Source: Hydrogenophaga sp. (GTDB taxonomy: Bacteria; Pseudomonadota; Gammaproteobacteria; Burkholderiales; Burkholderiaceae_C). From it: DNA of 64,000 bases. The stretch spans positions 62,001 to 126,000 of the forward strand of contig NZ_WVZN01000042.1 in assembly GCF_011772445.1 (NCBI RefSeq), written 5' to 3'. Positions 1 to 8,946 of the stretch are shown piece after piece. Positions within the stretch are counted from its first letter, which is position 1. Every line of letters starts with the position of its first letter. The position numbers were made by a program, and so were the translations under genes. Under the pieces are notes generated by a model. It saw only the letters and a program-made list of their open reading frames with translations, was not told where the DNA came from and made no database searches.

Positions 1-1
1 G

Positions 2-79
2 GCCGGCGACGGCTTCGCCATCGACGGCCCGAGCGGCGCGGGCCAGGCCCCCACCAGCGGCAACGGCACCCCCCACTGA
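2..79 (+). CDS. C-terminal tail of an upstream gene (partial)
   Basis: An open frame enters from the left edge and stops at a TGA ten bases before the multicopper oxidase start. The 25 visible residues are rich in Gly, Ala, Pro and Ser and end in Pro-His. The tight spacing suggests it is the upstream member of the copper operon, but no family can be assigned from this tail. Confidence 0.55.
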   Translation, partial: AGDGFAIDGPSGAGQAPTSGNGTPH

Positions 80-88
80 GGACACCCC

Positions 89-1483
89 ATGCAACGACGA
101 CACTTTTTTGCCGGCGCTGCGAGCGCCGTCGCCGCCGCTGGCGTCAGCCGCGTGGCCCTGGCCGCGCTGCCCGAGGCGCCGCAACAGACATCAGCCGAGA
201 CGGCCGCCCCCTGGACGCCGCCCGGCGTGACCGGCGCGGGCCGCCCCTACCAAGCCGTGGTCACGCTCAACGGCTGGACCCTGCCCTGGCGCATGAACAA
301 CGGCGTCAAGGAGTTCCACCTGGTGGCCGAGCCCGTGGTGCGCGAGGTCGCGCCCGGCTTCCACGTGAACATGTGGGGCTACAACGGCCAAAGCCCGGGC
401 CCCACCATCGAGGTGGTCGAGGGCGATCGCGTGCGGATCTACGTGACCAACCGCCTGCCCGAGCACACCACCATCCACTGGCACGGCCAACGCCTGCCCA
501 ATGGCATGGACGGCGTCGGCGGCCTCAACCAGCCGCAGATCCCCGTCGGCAAGACCTTCGTCTACGAGTTCGTGGCGCGCCGGCCCGGCACCTTCATGTA
601 CCACCCGCACGCCGACGAGATGGTGCAGATGGCCATGGGCATGATGGGCTTCTGGGTCACGCACCCGAAGCAAAAGCACCCGCTCATCGAGGACGCGCAG
701 CGCGACTACTGCTTCCTGCTCAACGCCTTCGACGTCACGCCCGGCAGCCGCACGCCCCAGGTCAACACCATGCTCGAGCAGAACATCTGGTGCTGGAACA
801 GCCGCGTGTTTCCCGCCATCAGTCCGCTGGTGGCGCGCCTGGGCGAGCGCGTGCGCGTGCGCATCGGTAACCTCACCATGACCAACCACCCCATCCACAT
901 CCACGGCATCGAGTTCGAGGTGACGGGCACCGACGGCGGCCCCACGCCCAGGGGCTCGCGCTGGCCGGAGGTGACCACCGATGTGGCCGTGGGCCAGATG
1001 CGGCAGATCGAGTTCATCGCCGACGAGCCGGGCGACTGGGCCATGCACTGCCACAAGAGCCACCACACCATGGGCGCCATGGGGCACGACGTGCCCACCA
1101 TGATCGGCGCCGACCACCGCGGCCTGGTGGCACCGCTGCAGCGCGCGGCGCCCGACCACATGGTGATGGGCGAACGCGGCATGGCCGACATGGGTGAGAT
1201 GCAGATGGAACTGCCCGCCAACACCTTCCCCATGATGACCGGCAGCGGCCCCTATGGCCCCATCGAGATGGGCGGCATGTTCACCGTCTTCAAGGTGCGC
1301 GCCGACCAGAAGCCCGGCGACTACAGCGACCCCGGCCCCTACGCCCAGCCACCCGGCACGCAGGCCCGCCTGGTGGAGACCGCAAGCGCGCCCGAGGCAC
1401 CGCGCGACGCGACCCGCCCTTCCGGCCCCGCGCCGCAACCCAAGGCCAGCGCGCGCAAGCCCGCAGGCCACGCCCACCATTGA
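89..1483 (+). CDS. Multicopper oxidase, CopA/laccase-like, Tat-exported
   Basis: Periplasmic multicopper oxidase of 464 residues, probably oxidising Cu(I) and/or phenolics as part of copper tolerance. The N-terminus carries a twin-arginine signal (QRRHFF, then an Ala-rich hydrophobic stretch ending near residue 27), expected for a cofactor-loaded enzyme. All four copper-ligand motifs are visible: HWHG near residue 130, HPH near 171, HPIHIHG near 268 and the HCHxxxHxxxxM type-1/type-3 motif near 319. A Met-rich segment follows at about residues 350-400 (MVMGERGMADMGEMQM), typical of copper-tolerance oxidases. The gene leads a cluster with a cupredoxin, a DUF411 protein and, further on, a CusF-like protein. 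The exact subfamily (CopA versus CueO-like) is not decided by motifs alone. Confidence 0.9.
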   Translation: MQRRHFFAGAASAVAAAGVSRVALAALPEAPQQTSAETAAPWTPPGVTGAGRPYQAVVTLNGWTLPWRMNNGVKEFHLVAEPVVREVAPGFHVNMWGYNGQSPGPTIEVVEGDRVRIYVTNRLPEHTTIHWHGQRLPNGMDGVGGLNQPQIPVGKTFVYEFVARRPGTFMYHPHADEMVQMAMGMMGFWVTHPKQKHPLIEDAQRDYCFLLNAFDVTPGSRTPQVNTMLEQNIWCWNSRVFPAISPLVARLGERVRVRIGNLTMTNHPIHIHGIEFEVTGTDGGPTPRGSRWPEVTTDVAVGQMRQIEFIADEPGDWAMHCHKSHHTMGAMGHDVPTMIGADHRGLVAPLQRAAPDHMVMGERGMADMGEMQMELPANTFPMMTGSGPYGPIEMGGMFTVFKVRADQKPGDYSDPGPYAQPPGTQARLVETASAPEAPRDATRPSGPAPQPKASARKPAGHAHH

Positions 1484-1503
1484 CCCATCGAAGGGAAACC
1501 TCC

Positions 1504-2007
1504 ATGAACCCGCAACGACGCACCCTGATTGCACTGCCTCTGGTGCTGACCCTACCTCTGGCGCGCGCGCATGGCGACGCGCACCGGGGCCACGGCGGCC
1601 CCGGCGGCGTGGTGAAGGAACAGAAGCCTTGGGGCATCGCCGGCGACGCGAAGGACGCGCGCCGCACCGTCACCGTCCGCATGACCGACGACATGAAGCT
1701 CACGCCCAACCACATCGACGCCCGCGAGGGCGAAACCCTGCGCATCCGCGCGGTGAACGCCGGCGCGTTGATGCACGAGATCGTGCTCGGCACGCGCACG
1801 GAACTGCAGGCGCACGCCGAACTCATGAAGAAGCACCCCGGCATGCAGCACGAAGAGCCCTACATGGCGCACGTACCGCCGGGCCGGCAGGGCGACCTGG
1901 TCTGGCACTTCAACCGCGCGGGCGAATTCGAATTCGCCTGTCTGATCGCCGGCCACTTCGAGGCTGGCATGCGCGGCACGATCCGCGTGCTGCCACGCAA
2001 AGGATGA
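1504..2007 (+). CDS. Periplasmic cupredoxin-family copper protein
   Basis: 167-residue exported cupredoxin. The start is the ATG at 1504, with an AAGGGA ribosome binding site just upstream; the longer frame would need a TTG inside the previous gene's stop. A signal peptide (RRTLIALPLVLTLPLARA) precedes a His-rich N-terminus (HGDAHRGHGG). The C-terminal blue-copper ligands are visible: His in LMHEIVLG and the Cys-x4-His-x4-Met set in ACLIAGHFEAGM. An extra Met/His segment (MKKHPGMQHEEPYMAH) could bind more copper. It sits between the multicopper oxidase and the DUF411 gene, which it overlaps by an ATGA. Related exported cupredoxins such as CopI serve copper tolerance; the exact name is not certain. 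Confidence 0.85.
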   Translation: MNPQRRTLIALPLVLTLPLARAHGDAHRGHGGPGGVVKEQKPWGIAGDAKDARRTVTVRMTDDMKLTPNHIDAREGETLRIRAVNAGALMHEIVLGTRTELQAHAELMKKHPGMQHEEPYMAHVPPGRQGDLVWHFNRAGEFEFACLIAGHFEAGMRGTIRVLPRKG

Positions 2008-2480
2008 ACACCATGAACCGACGACAACTGCTGCTGACTGGCGCCACGCTGGCGCTGCCGGCCCGGGCCGTGGCGCAGGCCAAGGCACCGCTGCCCGTGC
2101 TGCAGGTCTGGAAAGACCCCAACTGCGGCTGCTGCAAGGACTGGGTCGCCTACCTGCAGGCCGATGGCTTCACCGTGCAGGTGCACGACACGGGCAACAC
2201 GGCCATGCGCCGCCGCCTGGGCCTGCCCGAGCGCTACGCCTCGTGCCACACCGGGCTCATCGGTGGGTACGTGATCGAAGGCCACGTGAACGCGCGCGAG
2301 ATCCGCCGGCTGCTCACGGAGAAACCCCCGGCCCTGGGCCTGGCGGTGCCCGGCATGCCCGTGGGCAGCCCGGGCATGGACGACCCCGTCTACGGCGGCC
2401 GCCAGGACCCGTACGACGTGCTGCTGGTGCAGCGCGATGGCACGGCGCGGGTGCTCCAGTCGTACTTCAGGCGCAGGTGA
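2004..2480 (+). CDS. DUF411 family metal-binding protein
   Basis: 158-residue exported protein of the DUF411 family, commonly found in copper-resistance clusters. A signal sequence (NRRQLLLTGATLALPARAVAQ) is followed by the family's Cys motif, DPNCGCCKDWV, and by YASCHTGLIGGYVIEGHV and PGMPVGSPGMD, which give further Cys, His and Met ligands. The start ATG at 2004 overlaps the stop of the cupredoxin gene (ATGA), showing translational coupling; a second in-frame ATG at 2013 is also possible. Its biochemical role is unknown; copper or other soft-metal binding is inferred from the cysteines and the neighbours. Confidence 0.85.
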   Translation: MNTMNRRQLLLTGATLALPARAVAQAKAPLPVLQVWKDPNCGCCKDWVAYLQADGFTVQVHDTGNTAMRRRLGLPERYASCHTGLIGGYVIEGHVNAREIRRLLTEKPPALGLAVPGMPVGSPGMDDPVYGGRQDPYDVLLVQRDGTARVLQSYFRRR

Positions 2481-2558
2481 GCGGGCGCCTGGCACCTCAC
2501 GGATCCCGACCGCCGCGAGCGGGCGAATACCGACGCTCTACCTCCGACGACCTAGTCT

Positions 2559-2593
2559 GAGCGGCACGTTGCCGGAACGCGCGCCGCTCGTTT
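2559..2593 (+). terminator. Hairpin after the copper operon, possible terminator
   Basis: GAGCGGC (2559-2565) pairs with GCCGCTC (2583-2589), with a small inner CGTT/AACG stem, followed by GTTTGC. It lies between the DUF411 gene and the next gene. The U-tract is short, so termination is uncertain. Confidence 0.4.
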
Positions 2594-2627
2594 GCAACGG
2601 AGGCTGCTTTTGAATGGAGAAGCACCC

Positions 2628-4103
2628 ATGAGACGACTTGGCCTGCTCGGCGTCGGATGTGACGTCGCACATTTCACGAAGATTCCGCAGCTCAAGCCTG
2701 AAGCGCAAATCCAGCCACCCGAGGCTTGGGAGGTTCACGCCGCGCAGGACTTCATTCAAACCCTGTTCAGCAAGCAACTGAAGGAGGCCTGGCCAGAAAC
2801 CCGAGTGAAGATACTGGAGGTGGCGCGAGAACTCCGGCACCGTGCCGACCACTGGGAAACGTACCAATGGGAAGAGAAGCCCCAGTACCGTCACATCGTC
2901 ACGCCAGAGTCCAAGCGCAATCGCGCAGCACTGCTCGAGCGAGCGGTCGGCCTGATGGATGAGTACCTCCACACCCATCCGGACGCCGCGAACACCTGCA
3001 TCGAAGTGCACAGCTATGAACCAGGCTCGGGCGACTTCCTGATGGAGCGCGTCCCCCACGTGCCACCTGCAAGCGCGCTGAATGCCTACTCACGCGGCGG
3101 GTATCTGCAGTACGCCGGATCCGACGACCCCAGGAGAAATCCGCTCGACCAACCTGCCCCGGGCGACTGCATCGTGGTGGCAGGGGCACCGGAAGGCGGG
3201 GGCGGCGCGCTCAAGCTCATCAGCCCCTGCTGGGGGCAGGAAGAACAGGCCTTCATGCAGATCCCGGCGCTGTTCATTGCCATTTATGGCGAGGGCTTCA
3301 AGACACGCTTCAAGGTGCCGGGCAGCGGCAACCTGATGGAAATCACGCCGGTTCTGGTGACAAACGTGGTGCCCCTGGCCACGCTGGCGAGTGACGTGCA
3401 CTCCACTCGAAAACCGACGGAGAAAAAGGACGGGGACGGCCACGTGCTCCCACCCAACTACAGCACCAGCGTATTTCACGGCAGTGCGGAACAGTTCAGC
3501 GCAGAGGCCAGCCTGCTGAAGAAGGAAGGCCCGGTGGTCAACGCGCTGTTCTATTCGTTTACCGACATGCGCACGCGCGTCAGGGACAACGACCTTGTGT
3601 ACCGTTTGGAGGACCTGCGCGACATGGCCACGAGCGTGGGCAAAGCCGCCAAGCTGCACGCCAGGGCCACCGCGCCAAAACACCGGGTGCAAGCCATCGG
3701 CGTCGGCGCCGGCATCTACGAACATGCCGAGTGCGTATCGGCGGCCATCACCCTGTTGATGATGGTTCTGCTGGGGCTCGATGCCCGCCTCTACTACGGC
3801 AAATCAGCCTTCGAAGCGGCGATGACGCTGGTGGGCAAGGTGCTCGACGCGATGGCTCTGAAATCGCCACCCGCGGGTGGCTTCACCCATGACGACTACG
3901 TGCGGGAGATGTTGACCCAGATCGGAAACGTGGAGGAAAAGGACAAGGTGCACTGGCAAATCGGTGGCTTCAAGAGGCCACGGCCCGCTCGTGAGAACGC
4001 TGCGAAGCAGACGGCGCCAAGCGAGGGTTCAACCGCCTCCCCCCTGCCGAGCGGCGCATCCCGTCCAACCGGCGACGAACTCAAGACCGTCATCCCGGTC
4101 TGA
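2628..4103 (+). CDS. Unrecognised 491-residue protein inside the copper cluster
   Basis: No family is recognised. The ATG at 2628 is chosen because a GGAGA ribosome binding site precedes it and because the alternative TTG at 2592 lies in a predicted hairpin. There is no signal peptide. The sequence is mixed alpha/beta and mostly soluble, with one strongly hydrophobic stretch near residues 369-390 (SAAITLLMMVLLGLDARLYY). The last 45 residues are Ser/Pro/Ala-rich and look disordered. Several Trp and Tyr and few Cys make a metal role unlikely despite the copper-gene neighbours. The flanking sequence and codon choice look slightly less GC-extreme than the neighbours, which would fit an inserted gene. 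It is clearly coding: the open frame is long and uses normal codons. Confidence 0.75.
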   Translation: MRRLGLLGVGCDVAHFTKIPQLKPEAQIQPPEAWEVHAAQDFIQTLFSKQLKEAWPETRVKILEVARELRHRADHWETYQWEEKPQYRHIVTPESKRNRAALLERAVGLMDEYLHTHPDAANTCIEVHSYEPGSGDFLMERVPHVPPASALNAYSRGGYLQYAGSDDPRRNPLDQPAPGDCIVVAGAPEGGGGALKLISPCWGQEEQAFMQIPALFIAIYGEGFKTRFKVPGSGNLMEITPVLVTNVVPLATLASDVHSTRKPTEKKDGDGHVLPPNYSTSVFHGSAEQFSAEASLLKKEGPVVNALFYSFTDMRTRVRDNDLVYRLEDLRDMATSVGKAAKLHARATAPKHRVQAIGVGAGIYEHAECVSAAITLLMMVLLGLDARLYYGKSAFEAAMTLVGKVLDAMALKSPPAGGFTHDDYVREMLTQIGNVEEKDKVHWQIGGFKRPRPARENAAKQTAPSEGSTASPLPSGASRPTGDELKTVIPV

Positions 4104-4153
4104 CTGCCATCACACCCGACATCAATGGGGAACTGCCCCGGACTGGAGATTGG

Positions 4154-4444
4154 ATGAACCGACTGCACCTGGTTGCCGTGCTGGCCTTCGCCACGGCCAG
4201 CGCCCTGGCCGCCGAACCCACGCCCGCCGACGGCGAGGTCCGCCGCATCAACCCCGCCGGCCAGGAAATCACCCTCAAGCACGGCGAGATCAAGAACCTG
4301 GACATGCCGCCCATGACGATGGTGTTCAAGGTGAAGGAGCCCGCGTTGCTGGCCAACATCAAGGCCGGCGACAAGGTGCGCTTCACGGCCGACCAGATCA
4401 ACGGCACCTACACCGTGCTGTCGATCGAAGCCGTGAAACCTTGA
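4154..4444 (+). CDS. CusF-like periplasmic copper-binding protein
   Basis: 96-residue exported protein with a cleavable signal peptide (LHLVAVLAFATASALA) and the small beta-barrel CusF/CopG-type domain. The metal site region LDMPPMTMVFKV carries the two conserved Met, and a His lies upstream in LKHGE. CusF proteins pass Cu(I)/Ag(I) to an RND efflux pump. No CusA, CusB or CusC gene is in the window, so the partner must lie elsewhere or further left. The gene belongs functionally with the copper genes at 89-2480, from which the unknown gene separates it. Confidence 0.85.
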   Translation: MNRLHLVAVLAFATASALAAEPTPADGEVRRINPAGQEITLKHGEIKNLDMPPMTMVFKVKEPALLANIKAGDKVRFTADQINGTYTVLSIEAVKP

Positions 4445-4455
4445 TCTGCATCAAA

Positions 4456-4479
4456 CCCGGCGCCCGAAACGGCGCCGGG
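4456..4479 (+). terminator. Strong GC hairpin after the CusF-like gene
   Basis: Perfect 9-bp inverted repeat CCCGGCGCC/GGCGCCGGG with a 6-base loop, 12 bases after the stop. There is no U-run on the plus strand, so it may mark the 3' end of the transcript rather than act as a classical terminator. Confidence 0.45.
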
Positions 4480-4571
4480 CACGAATGCGGCGCTACATAT
4501 CGGCGAGCAGAGGCCGATAGCACGTGGGCGCGGCGGCCGAACCAGGCGCCGCCTCTCCTCACCACCAATCC

Positions 4572-6155
4572 ATGCGCTCCAACCTGTCAGTCTCCCAACA
4601 GGAATACGTCATCCCGGATGGCGTGACCCTGGTCTCCACCACCGATCTGCAGAGCCACATCACCTACTGCAACCCCGCCTTCGTCGCGGTCAGCGGCTTC
4701 GACCGCGACGAGCTGATGGGCCAGCCGCACAACATCGTGCGACACCCCGACATGCCCCCCGAGGCCTTTCGCGACATGTGGGACACGCTGCGCAGCGGCT
4801 CGCCCTGGTCGGCCCCCGTGAAGAACCGCCGCAAGAACGGCGACCACTACTGGGTGATGGCCAATGCCACGCCCATCGTGCAGAACGGACAGACCGTGGG
4901 CTACATGTCCGTGCGCACCAAGCCCACGCGCGAGCAGGTGCAGGCGGCCGAGGCGCTGTATGCGCGCATGCGCGACGAGCGCGAGCGCGGCCAGTCGACG
5001 GTGGGCCTGCGGCGTGGCCAGGTGGTGCACCAAGGTCTGGCCGGGTGGCTGCGCCGCGCACTGCGGCCCAGCCTGGGCCGCGCCATCGGCGGGGTTTGCG
5101 TGGCGCTGGCGCTGGCCGGCCTGGCGCTGGGCGGGATGGGTGCGCGCCTGGGCACCACGGCCCAGGTCGCCCTGGCGGTGCCCCTGCTGGCGGCGGCTCT
5201 GCTCGCCGCCTGGGCCCTTCGCCGCCAGACCGTGCACCCGCTGGCGCAAGCGGTGCGCTTCGCCAACACCATGGCCGCGGGCGACCTCACCGCGCGCCTG
5301 GCGATGCGCGGCCCGGCCGAGTTCGGCGAACTCGCCGCGGCCCTGAACCAGCTCAACGTGAACCTGCAGGCGGTGGTGGCCGACGTGCGCCATGAGCTCG
5401 AGGGCGTGCAGGTCGCCAGCCACCAGATCGCCAGCGGCAATCAGGACCTCTCCTCGCGCACCGAGGCCCAGGCCAGCAACCTGCAGCAAACGGCGGCGTC
5501 CATGGAACAGATGAACGGCACCGTGGCGCAAAGCGCCAGCACCGCGCAGGAGGCCACCGAGCTCGCGCAGCGCGCGGCCAGCGTCGCGCGCGACGGCAAC
5601 AGCGCCATGGCGCAGGTCATCACCACCATGGGCGAGATCAGCCACAGCTCGTCGCGCATCGGCGAAATCATCCAGGTCATCGACGGCATCTCGTTCCAGA
5701 CCAACATCCTGGCGCTCAACGCGGCGGTGGAAGCGGCGCGCGCGGGTGAGCAGGGGCGTGGCTTCGCCGTGGTGGCGGCCGAGGTGCGCCGCCTCGCGCA
5801 GCGCACGCTGGACGCGGCCCGCGAGATCAAGGCCCTGATCGAGGACTCGTCCGACAAGGTCCGTCGCGGCAGCGAACTGGTCCACGGCACCGGCCAGACG
5901 ATGAGCCAGGTGGTGGGCGCGGTGGAGCAGGTCAACGCGCTCATCGGCGACATCACGCACGCCACGCGCGAGCAGTCCAGCGGCATCGGGCAGATCAACC
6001 AGGCCGTGGGCCAGCTCGATGCGGTCACGCAGCAGAACGCCGCCATGGTCGAGCAACTCGCGGCGGCCGCGAGTTCGCTGCAATCGCAGGCCGAGGTGAT
6101 GCACCAGGCGGTGCGGGTGTTCCGCCTGCACCCGCGCGGCAGCGCCGGGGACTGA
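4572..6155 (+). CDS. Methyl-accepting chemotaxis protein with N-terminal PAS domain (Aer-like)
   Basis: 527-residue chemoreceptor. A PAS domain fills residues 10-125 ([48 protein letters not shown]), as in the aerotaxis receptor Aer. Two close transmembrane segments follow near residues 170-215 with no real periplasmic domain, then a HAMP linker (about 220-272). The signalling domain has the invariant hairpin tip [20 protein letters not shown] near residue 375. The protein therefore most likely senses an internal signal such as redox state through a PAS-bound cofactor and talks to CheA/CheW. The ATG at 4572 is chosen over an upstream GTG because it gives the standard N-terminus. No other che genes are nearby. 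Confidence 0.9.
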   Translation: MRSNLSVSQQEYVIPDGVTLVSTTDLQSHITYCNPAFVAVSGFDRDELMGQPHNIVRHPDMPPEAFRDMWDTLRSGSPWSAPVKNRRKNGDHYWVMANATPIVQNGQTVGYMSVRTKPTREQVQAAEALYARMRDERERGQSTVGLRRGQVVHQGLAGWLRRALRPSLGRAIGGVCVALALAGLALGGMGARLGTTAQVALAVPLLAAALLAAWALRRQTVHPLAQAVRFANTMAAGDLTARLAMRGPAEFGELAAALNQLNVNLQAVVADVRHELEGVQVASHQIASGNQDLSSRTEAQASNLQQTAASMEQMNGTVAQSASTAQEATELAQRAASVARDGNSAMAQVITTMGEISHSSSRIGEIIQVIDGISFQTNILALNAAVEAARAGEQGRGFAVVAAEVRRLAQRTLDAAREIKALIEDSSDKVRRGSELVHGTGQTMSQVVGAVEQVNALIGDITHATREQSSGIGQINQAVGQLDAVTQQNAAMVEQLAAAASSLQSQAEVMHQAVRVFRLHPRGSAGD

Positions 6156-6313
6156 GGGCCCGGTCGCCGGCCAGCGGTGCCTTCAACGGGCTCCGCCGTT
6201 CGCGCCGTGCCGGCGTCGTTTCACGGCGCCGCCGTGGCGTTTCGTCTCAGCCCCGTGGCGCGCGCGGGGCCGGCGGCCGACAGTGCGGTCTCACCGCCCC
6301 ACCGGAGACCGCC

Positions 6314-6727
6314 ATGCAGCTCACCCCCGTCATCGCCATCCACCTCAGCGCCGCGCTCGCGGCCCTGGCCATCGGCCCCGTGGCGCTGTGGGCGCGCCGC
6401 AGCGGCCAACCGCGCGCCGTGCTGCACCGGGCGGCGGGCTACGCCTGGGTCACGCTCATGCTCATGGTCGCCATCACGGCCGTGTTCATCCGCGACTACC
6501 GCCTGCCCAACATCGCGGGCTACACGCCCATCCACCTGCTGGTCCCCGTCACGCTGGCTTCGCTGGCGCTGGCCCTCTGGCACCTGCGCCACGGGCGCAT
6601 CCGCTTGCACCGGCTGACCATGGTCGCGCTCTACATCAGCGCCTGCATCGTCACCGGCGCGCTCACCCTGCTGCCCAACCGCTACCTCGGCCAACTGGTC
6701 TGGGGCCAGTGGCTCGGCCTCATCTGA
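6314..6727 (+). CDS. DUF2306-type four-helix membrane protein
   Basis: 137-residue integral membrane protein with four clear hydrophobic segments and conserved His/Arg at their edges (AIHLSAALAALAIGP, LHRAAGYAW, RLHRLTMVALYIS), matching the DUF2306 family. The start is preceded by GGAGACCGCC. Function is unknown. It lies 23 bases before the 2TM gene and probably shares its transcript with the histidine kinase and LytTR regulator that follow. Confidence 0.7.
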   Translation: MQLTPVIAIHLSAALAALAIGPVALWARRSGQPRAVLHRAAGYAWVTLMLMVAITAVFIRDYRLPNIAGYTPIHLLVPVTLASLALALWHLRHGRIRLHRLTMVALYISACIVTGALTLLPNRYLGQLVWGQWLGLI

Positions 6728-6750
6728 CACCCACCCCGAAGGAGATCGCC

Positions 6751-7062
6751 ATGAACACCGCGCCGAACATCCCCTCCACGCCGTTCGACAAGGACCTCGA
6801 GCGCACCGCGCGCCGCCGCGTCGCCGCCCGCATGGGCTGGACGCTGCACGCCCTGATCTTCCTCGCCGTCAACGCCGGCCTGGTCTACCTCTCGATGCGC
6901 AGCGGGCGCGACTGGGCCATCTACCCCGCCCTCGGCTGGGGCCTGGGCCTGCTCATCCACGGCCTGGCCGTGTGGGTGCGCCTGGGCGGCGGCGGCCTGT
7001 ACGACCAGTGGATGGACCGCGAGCGCGAGCGCCTTCAGCGCGAGCGCGGCGCGCGCCGCTGA
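6751..7062 (+). CDS. 2TM-domain small membrane protein
   Basis: 103-residue protein with a charged N-terminus (DLERTARRRVAARMGWTLH), two transmembrane helices (LIFLAVNAGLVYLSM; YPALGWGLGLLIHGLAVWV) and a basic tail. This matches the 2TM domain often found beside or fused to LytS/LytTR signalling proteins. AAGGAG precedes the ATG. It sits 35 bases upstream of the sensor kinase, so a part in that pathway is likely but not shown. Confidence 0.75.
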   Translation: MNTAPNIPSTPFDKDLERTARRRVAARMGWTLHALIFLAVNAGLVYLSMRSGRDWAIYPALGWGLGLLIHGLAVWVRLGGGGLYDQWMDRERERLQRERGARR

Positions 7063-7097
7063 AGCCGCGTCCCGCGCGAGCCCGGCATACTGCGCCC

Positions 7098-8144
7098 ATG
7101 GTCGCCTTCAACCCCCGCACCGTGGCGCGCCGCGCGCTCATCGCCGTGGTGTTCAACACCGTGCTGGCGCTGGGTATCAGCGCCATCAAGGGCGATCACT
7201 TCGCGCCGACCCTGCTGTACTCGCAGCTCATCGGCCTGTCCATCTGGGCCGGTATCGACGGCGGGCGCTACCTGCTCTCACCCGGCGGCTGGCCCGGCGT
7301 GCGGCCGATGGCCGCGCTGGTGGTGGTGGCCGTGTTCGCGGGCTACGCATTCGGCCTGGCCGCGGGCAATGCGCTGCTGGGCCGCCCGCTGCTGTCCAGC
7401 GCGAACAACCTCCCTGGGGCCACCGTCGGCTTCCTGCTGATGTCGCTGGCGCTGGGCGCTTTCGGCGCGTACTTCTTCACCAGCCGCGAAATGCTGGCCA
7501 TCGCCCGGCTGGAACAGGAAGAAGCCCAGCGCCAGGCGAGCGAGGCGCGCTTGCGCCTGCTCGAATCGCAGCTGGAGCCGCACATGCTGTTCAACACCCT
7601 GGCCAACCTGCGCGCCCTCATCGCCACCGATCCGCCGCGCGCCATCCAGATGCTCGACCGGCTCAACGACTTCCTGCGCGCCACGCTGTCCGCCTCGCGC
7701 AGCGACGCGCGGGGCGGCCAGCACACCCTGCGCGACGAATTCGCGCGGCTGGACGACTACCTCAGCCTCATGAGCATGCGCATGGGCCCGCGCCTGCGCG
7801 TCTGCCTGGATTTGCCCGAGGTGCTGGCCCCCCTGCCCGTCCCCGCGCTGCTGTTGCAGCCGCTGGTGGAGAACGCCATCCGCCACGGCCTGGAGCCCAG
7901 CGCGCGCGGCGGCGAGCTGCACGTTGTCGCGCAACGCGAGGGCGACACACTGTGCCTGAGCGTGAACGACAACGGCGTGGGCAGCGAGGCACCCGCGCAT
8001 GAAGGCTTCGGCCTGACCCAGGTGCGCGAGCGCCTGCAGGCCCTGCACGGCGCCAACGCGCGCCTGGAGTGGCACAGTGCGCCGGGCCAGGGCACGCGCG
8101 CGCGCCTGGTCCTGCCCATGCCCGAATCGAACGCCACGGCATGA
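7098..8144 (+). CDS. Sensor histidine kinase, LytS/YehU-type
   Basis: 348-residue membrane histidine kinase. Four transmembrane segments occupy residues 10-135, a short coiled linker follows (LEQEEAQRQASEARLRLLES), then the His_kinase domain with the phospho-acceptor in LEPHMLFNTLANL (His near residue 162). The ATPase part has the N-box LVENAIRHG near 255 and the G-box NDNGVG near 291. No periplasmic sensor domain is visible. The stop overlaps the start of the LytTR response regulator (ATGA), so the two are a translationally coupled two-component pair. The stimulus is unknown. Confidence 0.88.
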   Translation: MVAFNPRTVARRALIAVVFNTVLALGISAIKGDHFAPTLLYSQLIGLSIWAGIDGGRYLLSPGGWPGVRPMAALVVVAVFAGYAFGLAAGNALLGRPLLSSANNLPGATVGFLLMSLALGAFGAYFFTSREMLAIARLEQEEAQRQASEARLRLLESQLEPHMLFNTLANLRALIATDPPRAIQMLDRLNDFLRATLSASRSDARGGQHTLRDEFARLDDYLSLMSMRMGPRLRVCLDLPEVLAPLPVPALLLQPLVENAIRHGLEPSARGGELHVVAQREGDTLCLSVNDNGVGSEAPAHEGFGLTQVRERLQALHGANARLEWHSAPGQGTRARLVLPMPESNATA

Positions 8145-8920
8145 ACGCCAACGCCCTCATTGCCGAAGACGAACCCCTGCTCGCGCAGGCCCTGCAGGCC
8201 GAGTTGGGGCGCGCCTGGCCCGGCCTGCGCGTGCTCGCCACCGTGGGCGACGGCCTGAGCGCCGTGCAGCAGGCCCTGGCGCTGCGGCCCGACGTGCTGT
8301 TCCTCGACATCCGCATGCCCGCCCTGAGCGGGCTGGAGGCCGCCGCCACGCTGGCCGACGACTGGCCCGCCGAGCAGCCACTGCCCGCGCTGGTGTTCGT
8401 CACCGCGCACGACGAGTTCGCGGTGCAGGCCTTCGAGGCGCAGGCGCTGGACTACGTGCTCAAGCCCGTGCAGCCCGAGCGGCTGCAGCGCACCGTGGCC
8501 CGCGTCCAGGCCGCGCTGCGCGCCCGCGCCGCCAGCGTGGCGCCCGATTGGGCGGGCCTGCGCGCCCTGCTCGCGGGCGCGCCCTCGGCCGCGCCACGGC
8601 TGCGCCACCTCATGGCCAGCACCGGCAACAGCGTCCAACGCATCGCCGTTGACGAGGTGCTGGTGTTCGAAGCGGCCGACAAATACCTGCGGGTGCTGAC
8701 GGCGGGGCGCGAATTCCTGATCCGCACCCCGCTCAAGGAACTGCTGCCGCAGCTCGATCCCGAGGCGTTCTGGCAAATCCACCGCGGCACCGTGGTGCGG
8801 GTGGACGCCATTGATCGCGTGACCCGCGACGAGGCGGGCAAATGGCGGCTCACGGTGCGTGGCCTCGACGAGGCCTTTGCCGTCAGCCGCCTCTACGCCG
8901 ACCGCTTCCGCGCGATGTGA
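8141..8920 (+). CDS. LytTR-family response regulator
   Basis: 259 residues: a receiver domain (about 1-125) with acidic pocket AEDEP, phospho-acceptor Asp near residue 56 in LFLDIRMPALSG and conserved Lys in YVLKPV, then a LytTR DNA-binding domain (about 150-257; HRGTVVRVDAIDRV, SRLYADRF). The start is the ATG overlapping the kinase stop. It is the output partner of the kinase at 7098. LytTR regulators bind paired direct repeats; no such site was recognised with confidence nearby. Confidence 0.9.
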   Translation: MNANALIAEDEPLLAQALQAELGRAWPGLRVLATVGDGLSAVQQALALRPDVLFLDIRMPALSGLEAAATLADDWPAEQPLPALVFVTAHDEFAVQAFEAQALDYVLKPVQPERLQRTVARVQAALRARAASVAPDWAGLRALLAGAPSAAPRLRHLMASTGNSVQRIAVDEVLVFEAADKYLRVLTAGREFLIRTPLKELLPQLDPEAFWQIHRGTVVRVDAIDRVTRDEAGKWRLTVRGLDEAFAVSRLYADRFRAM

Positions 8921-8946
8921 AGCGGTGGCGCGCCGGGGTCATCGTT

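Noticed and set aside
1480..1503. TTG start for the cupredoxin gene overlapping the oxidase stop
   Set aside because: It would add eight residues before the signal peptide, whereas the ATG at 1504 has a proper ribosome binding site.
1..4444. Copper island carried by a mobile element
   Set aside because: No transposase, integrase, inverted ends or tRNA site was seen; only the unknown internal gene hints at insertion.
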